Assembly (NCBI GenBank): GCA_018873245.2
Contig: JAEMBT020000008.1
Location: 1,970,001-2,034,000, forward strand
DNA length: 64,000 nt
Source of the DNA: Archegozetes longisetosus
Taxonomy: Eukaryota > Arthropoda > Arachnida > Sarcoptiformes > Trhypochthoniidae
Direction of reading: 5' to 3'
Each line of letters opens with the position of its first letter. Within the stretch, counting starts at the first letter, position 1. A model generated the notes under the pieces. The model did no database searches. It was not told where the DNA came from and worked only from the letters and a program-made list of their open reading frames with translations. Below are positions 59,358 to 64,000 of the stretch, piece after piece. The translations under genes and the position numbers were made by a program.

Positions 59358-60115
59358 ATGGCAATAATTAGATCAAATAAAGTTGAATCAAATCCACTAA
59401 AACGCAAACTAATTCATTACGAAAGTGATGAGAAAAACAATGGAACGAACTCAGGCAAAAACAACAAATAACCGCGATGTAAATGACGTTCGTTCGTTCA
59501 CGTCTTTGTCCATATTTAGACACTATTAATAGGGGTTTATTGGACTTCGACTTCGAGAAGCTATATTCAGTTTCCTTATCGAAAATCAATTGTTACGCAT
59601 GTCTGGTCTGCGGCAAATTCTTTCAAGGTTTGTATCAAATCACTCAAACCATTGATTGTGTTTAAGGTCGAGGTATCGGAACTCACGCTTACATGCATTC
59701 AGTATCTGTTGGACATCACGTGTTTCTCAATTTGGATACTTTAAGATTTTATTGTCTGCCTGATAATTATGAGATAATCGATTCATCACTCGATGACATA
59801 ACTTATGTATTGAAGCCCACGTTCACTGAGGAAGAGATCAAACAATTTGACAAAAGCGGCAAATATTCAATCGCTTTTGATGGAACCGCTTATTTACCGG
59901 GAATTGTCGGCTTAAATGATATCAAATTCAATGATTATTGTAATGTTATATTACAGTCATTATCACATGTGCCGCCACTCAGAAGCTATTTTCTAAGAGA
60001 AGACAATTATAACAGTATCAGACATTCGTCAGCATCTAATACCTCTTTGTTAGTTCAAAGCTTTGGTGAGTTATTAAGAAAGTTATGGAATCCATCCAAC
60101 TTGAAGGCACACGTT
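59358..60115 (+). pseudogene. USP39: USP39 5' half, frameshifted and truncated
   Basis: USP39 (Snu66/Sad1-class, catalytically dead ubiquitin-specific protease of the tri-snRNP). ATG at 59358; a TAA after GKNNK and a 4-bp insertion near 59490 break exon 1 relative to the copy at 63676. It then reads LCPYLDTINRGLLDFDFEKL, an intron of only 39 bp (59628-59666), and HAYMHSVSVGHHVFLNLDTL, FYCLPDNYEIIDSSLDDITY, YLPGIVGLNDIKFNDY. It ends at RKLWNPSNLKAHV, where CPD sequence begins (about 60114). Roughly the first third of the usual protein is present. Confidence 0.9.
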
Positions 60116-60556
60116 CCCCTGAATATGGTTTGAGTGAGTTATGGCACGACCACAAGACACCACTTCTTGAGTTACTCAGTAAAGTTCATAATGGAATTGA
60201 CGGCAGAATTGTTGGTGAGTACAATATCGGAATACCCGGAGCTAAGATCAAAGTCGAAAGTATTGCACATAATGTTTATTCGGCCGACGAAAACGATCAC
60301 CACAGGATTCCATTATATGAAGGAAAGTATGTGCTCACCGACGGCTATTGGCCATCAACCAAAACTGTGCCAACATATTCGGGTCAGGACAATCTTTTCA
60401 TCATCGATATGAGTAGACTCGAGAATTGCTGGCATTCCCCGCGCTGTGTTTGTTATTATCTCCGGTTCTGCTGTTCTGACGATTCTAATTGTGTCGCTAT
60501 GCATTTATAACGTTGTATTACAACAAAAATATCATAAAAGAGGTTTTCATAGAGTT
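60116..60556 (+). pseudogene. CPD: CPD last-exon fragment fused behind USP39
   Basis: CCTGAATATGGTTTGAGTGA onwards corresponds to 26724-27170 of [23 protein letters not shown], then the final transthyretin-like lobe and TM segment. A 6-bp deletion and a frameshift at SRLENCW break it. Both borders are abrupt, the right one with short homology (GATCGA) to RPP14. Confidence 0.9.
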
Positions 60557-61137
60557 GATCGACAGAGCCTTATATTTATTTAGACATTCAGTTGTAAGTC
60601 ATGTTCAGTCGTATTAATAACTTATTTCCATTTTAAGAGTTTGTTTGAATTTGATTTAAGAGAATTTGCTTCAAAACAAGTGAAACCCGAGATATCTATT
60701 CGTGAATTGAAACTAATTGTCATGAAATGCATTCAATCGTTATTTGGAGAGTTTGCGAATCAAATACAAATCGATTTAATTAAATACAGAGAAAGAGATT
60801 TAAGAGCTTTTGTCAGAACTAACTCTAAGTATTGAACATTTAATTGACTTTCGATCTTATATTGATTTTAAACATTGTTTTGATATAAACTTGAGTTAAG
60901 ACACAAATAAATTGATTGACTGATTGTTTGAATAGAGATTTAGTTCGTGTTCGAAACTCTTTAGTAATGTTTTCGGAATGGAATGAAAGCGTTTTCTGTT
61001 TTCGTATTCATAGGGTATGTAAAGAGTCCTTAAGTCGTGAACTTTTAATCAACTGTTACGTCATTATAAACAGATTTGTCATTCGTTATCATCGCTCGCA
61101 ATCCAATCATAACATTAAGTTCTGGAATTTTAAATGA
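60557..61137 (+). pseudogene. RPP14: RPP14 copy lacking its start, fused behind CPD fragment
   Basis: Begins inside exon 1 (CGACAGAGCCTTATATTTAT). Donor GTAAGT, exon 2 (60661-60828) and exon 3 (60936-61137) are intact and read as in the 31-kb copy (SLSRELLINCYVIINRF). The ATG and promoter are missing, so it is presumably silent unless transcribed from the USP39 promoter. Confidence 0.85.
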
Positions 61138-61299
61138 ATTGTTAAGTTGACAATATAAGGAAGTGTTAAATTATTATGAATTAAAATGAAAACTTTGATG
61201 TTCTAATAATTATTTCTAAACTTTTCTTTTGATTAAAAAATTTGTCTAAATTTTAATATTTATAATGTACTGAATAACAGATTCAATAAAAATGATTTT

Positions 61300-61824
61300 T
61301 TTGTATTAAGTTGTGAAAAAAACATATTTAGTAGCAAAGCGGTCAATTAATTTAGCCATAAAACCAATTTTTCAATTTAAAGGTATTGAATGTGAGCGAC
61401 AAATTCTAATGTTTACAAAACTCACAAACAAATCAGTCGTAACTATAACCGAAGATATGTATAACAGAAAAACCATCATTGCGGTCATAATAAAAGTTAT
61501 GATTATACTTGCAAATAACACAAATGGAAATGTAATTAAGTACAATAAAATAATTATATCATTCTTCAATTTCGACGAATAAATTATTTTCGATTTGTTA
61601 ATTTTGTAGGCGTTGTGACATATTTCACACTTATTTCTGCCACTCATTTGTTGCCATTCATTCAAACATTTGCGATGAATGTAACGAATTGATCCGACAC
61701 AAACACATGGACTTATGAGATGTGTTGTCGTGTCTTCTTCAAAACATATTCTGCAAATTTTTATATTATTATTGATTAATTCACAAAATTTTGTTGATAG
61801 AAATTTTGTGAAACTTCGTTTCAT
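61300..61824 (-). CDS. MARCH-type RING-CH protein, copy F
   Basis: ATG at 61824 (MKRSFTKFLSTKFCELINNN), intact C4HC3 RING-CH (CRICFEED, SPCVCVG, HRKCLNEW, NKCEICHNAY) and two TM segments (ILLYLITFPFVLFASIIITF, MTAMMVFLLYISSVIV). A stop at 61372-61374 follows SHSIPLN. Relative to copy A a single lost base creates this stop and removes about 20 C-terminal residues, whose DNA is still recognisable to about 61300. At 150 aa it is the longest uninterrupted copy and the best candidate for an active ligase. Confidence 0.78.
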
Positions 61825-61829
61825 TGTTT

Positions 61830-62260
61830 GGGTGAAAAACTAGACGTCTGTTGAATACAAAACAAGTGATCGGTTAGTAATTGACTGAATAAAAATGATC
61901 ATTAATCCAGTCATACCCTTAGAAGTAGTTCTAAACTTGGTTTCAAATAAATATTTCAGAATTAAGTGATTCGTTCAATTATGAGACCGAATTTTAGTAA
62001 AAACACTGAAAATATACTTTCCCACATTTATCGATAGTAAACTTACAATAAGTTGAGTGGAGCCAAAGCAGTTAAGTGACAAAAGTTTGCTTCAAAATAA
62101 ACTGGTTTTCAAATTGATTCAAATAATCACAACTGAAGAGGAAAATTCATTTAATTGAATGCAAACCCGGACAGACTTAAGCACAAGATTCAATTTATTG
62201 AAATTGTCTCAAAAGTTGAATTTGTACAAGTTTCGTTAATCGGTTATTAAATATTAGATT
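61830..62260 (-). repeat. Inverted copy of the CPD-MARCH spacer
   Basis: Reverse complement of 53690-54096 at high identity (for example TACCCTTAGAAGTAGTTCTA, 61914 onwards). With MARCH copies E and F this forms inverted arms about 7 kb apart. Confidence 0.85.
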
Positions 62261-62410
62261 GAGGAAAAAGTTTTGTCATAAATCTAAGCATAATTTTTCG
62301 ATCTAATTTTTGACACTTTATCTATTATTAGCAAATCCTTTCAAATTATAAACTTCAAACACAAGTATTGAACTCTAATTTAATGAACTAAAGAGCAATT
62401 TCAAATTACT

Positions 62411-62668
62411 CCTGGTAATTCCTAGACATGTCTTCAAACAAAGAGCACATCCGCCACTGTTTGCTCTATGAGTTTGACCTCAAGAAAACCGTAACCGAAG
62501 CTCACGAAAACATCACTCGTGCATATCCAGAAACGATGAGTCTCTATGCTTCTGGATATACACGAGTGATGTTTTCGTGAGCTTCGGCTACGGTTTTCTT
62601 GAGGTCAAACTCATAGAGCAAACAGTGGCGGATGTGCTCTTTGTTTGAAACATGTCTGAATTACCAGG
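62411..62668. mobile_element. Near-perfect palindrome built from two mariner N-terminal fragments
   Basis: Two arms of about 120 bp (62411-62531 and 62549-62668) are inverted copies with only a few differences, around a loop of about 17 nt. The left arm encodes MSSNKEHIRHCLLYEFDLKK then TVTEAHENITRAYPE from 62428. This is the first helix-turn-helix (HTH_48-type) region of mariner/Mos1-like transposases. The outer ends (CCTGGTAATTC) also match. The insertion lies in the duplicated CPD-MARCH spacer. A transcript would form a long hairpin. Confidence 0.88.
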
Positions 62669-62689
62669 CTAATAATAAAGAGTAAAGTT

Positions 62690-63447
62690 GCTAATATGCC
62701 TGTTTTATTTATATAAAATAACTATTATAAAGAATTGAATAACTACTTAAATACAGTTCAGAACAGTTTTTAGTCAAATTAAAAACAAATATTCAAATAA
62801 AAGACATGTGAAGACTAGACCACTCATTACAACAATTGATTATGACTTGTCTTCCATTGATGAACGTTATAGATCTCATCTCCAGAACTCGGAGAGTATG
62901 TATATTCTTTAATCTTAAATGCTTATTATTGCTGTTGAATGTCGTCTTCGTCATCGAAAAGACTCGTTCCGTTGGCATTAATTCTATGAAAACCTCTTTT
63001 ATGATATTTTTGTTGTAATACAACGTTATAAATGCATAGCGACATAATTAGAATCGTCAGAACAGCTGAACCGAAGATAACATAGCACGAGAAATGCCAG
63101 TAACTCTCGAGTCTCTACTCATATCGAGGAACAGATTGTCCTGATCCGAATATATTGGCACAATTTTGGTTGATGGCCAATAGCCGTCCACTTCAATGGT
63201 GAGCACATACTTTAATATAATGGAGTCTTGTAGTGACCTTTTCGTCGGCCGAATAAACCTTATGTGCAATACTTTCGACTTTGATCTTAGCTCCAGGTAT
63301 TCCGATATTGTACTCAACAATTCTGCCGTCAATTCCATTATGAACTTTACTGAGTAACTCAAGAAGTGGTGTTTTGTGGTCGTGCCATAACTCACTCAAA
63401 CCATATTCAGGAGGACTCCCGCAACAGGATATATAAATATATAATAT
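62690..63447 (-). pseudogene. CPD: CPD last-exon and 3' UTR copy, inverted
   Basis: Corresponds to 26690-27470 of CPD in reverse: [34 protein letters not shown], the final TM region and the tail ending near GACAAGTCATAATCAATTGT. Several small deletions break the frame (after VYSADE; at MSRDSRVTGISRAM). Followed on the minus strand by the palindrome and MARCH copy F. Confidence 0.9.
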
Positions 63448-63675
63448 ATGGATTGTGAGCGATGCCTCTGTTCAAACAATGAACCAATTTACTCATATCC
63501 TATCTTAACTCAAGTTTATATCAAAGTAATGTTTAATATTGTGAACTTTAGTAAACTTATTCGTAAGATTTTGAATAAATAGATCTAAAGTCAAAACTAT
63601 TGAACGTTTAGATGTCAGCACTTTAGATATGTTTTTAAGAGTCAAATAATTGAATACTTTTTGAACGTATGACTA

Positions 63676-64000
63676 ATGGCAACAATTAAATCAGATAGAG
63701 TTGAATCAAATCCACTAAAACGCAAACTAATTCATTACGAAAGTGATGAGCAAAGCAATGGAACGAACTCAGGCAAAGACAACAATAATCGTCATGTAAA
63801 TGATGTTCGTTCGCGTCTTTGTCCATATTTAGACACTATTAATAGGGGTTTATTGGATTTCGACTTCGAGAAGTTATGTTCAGTTTCCTTATCGAAAATC
63901 AATTGTTACGCATGTCTGGTCTGCGGCAAATACTTCCAGGGTTTGTATCAAACCACTCAAACCATTGATTTGTACTAAAGCATTGATTATGTTTAAGGTC
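63676..64000 (+). CDS. USP39: USP39, 5' end, runs out of the window
   Basis: Exon 1 63676-63940 encodes MATIKSDRVESNPLKRKLIH, an acidic/Asn-rich stretch, then RSRLCPYLDTINRGLLDFDF and the zinc-finger UBP start (INCYACLVCGKYFQG). Intron 63941-63997 (57 bp, GTTTGT to TTTAAG) and the first three bases of exon 2 (GTC, as in the pseudogene copy) reach the edge. USP39 is an inactive DUB of the U4/U6.U5 tri-snRNP. No frame breaks are visible, so this is likely the working copy, with the rest to the right. Confidence 0.88.

Overview
The window is AT-rich animal nuclear DNA. Genes have short GT-AG introns (about 40-160 bp, one of 4.2 kb), TATA boxes and ordinary metazoan housekeeping families (carboxypeptidase D, mucolipin, RPP14, TMA7, XPA, USP39). 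Density of miniature inverted-repeat elements, gene content and one bacterial-type alpha-1,3-glucanase gene with an intron suggest an arthropod, most likely a fungus- or detritus-feeding mite. That last step is inference; no species marker is visible.

Layout. 1-165 is the 5' end of a secreted-peptide gene leaving the window on the left. 166-9566 holds nothing I can support. 9567-14738 (-) is a three-exon gene for a secreted, acidic two-EF-hand protein with a 4.2 kb first intron. 14739-21558 is empty as far as I can see. 21559-27349 (+) is a nine-exon carboxypeptidase D gene with four carboxypeptidase-like domains, the last two lacking catalytic residues, and three frame breaks. It is followed by a small RING-CH (MARCH-type) gene.

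28-64 kb is a duplication hotspot. Pieces of one ancestral block (CPD 3' end, MARCH, a small two-TM protein, RPP14, TMA7, USP39) recur in both orientations. TMA7 and RPP14 are divergent and intact near 37-38 kb; an inverted copy of that pair lies at 30.9-32.2 kb, with mucolipin (TRPML, 32.5-34.75 kb) between them. There are six MARCH copies, five RPP14 copies or fragments, four CPD 3' or internal fragments besides the gene, and a chimeric USP39-CPD-RPP14 pseudogene. XPA (58.1-58.9 kb) is single-exon and intact, and a second USP39 copy starts at the right edge.

Transposable elements cut through these copies: a MULE with 9-bp target duplication, a fold-back element, a 3.1-kb element with a DUF7869-like transposase carrying its own intron and a nested TA-flanked MITE, hAT-type MITEs with perfect 8-bp target duplications, a pogo/Tigger relic, and a palindrome made of two mariner N-terminal fragments.

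The most interesting gene is 43861-46131 (-): signal peptide, two trefoil (P-type) domains, a Thr/Ser linker and a complete GH87-like alpha-1,3-glucanase module with the Asp...Asp-Asp catalytic pattern. It has a TATA box and a phase-1 intron exactly between the animal-type and bacterial-type halves. This looks like a domesticated horizontally acquired fungal-cell-wall hydrolase secreted into the gut. A decayed copy of its first exon lies head-to-head at 47.28 kb.
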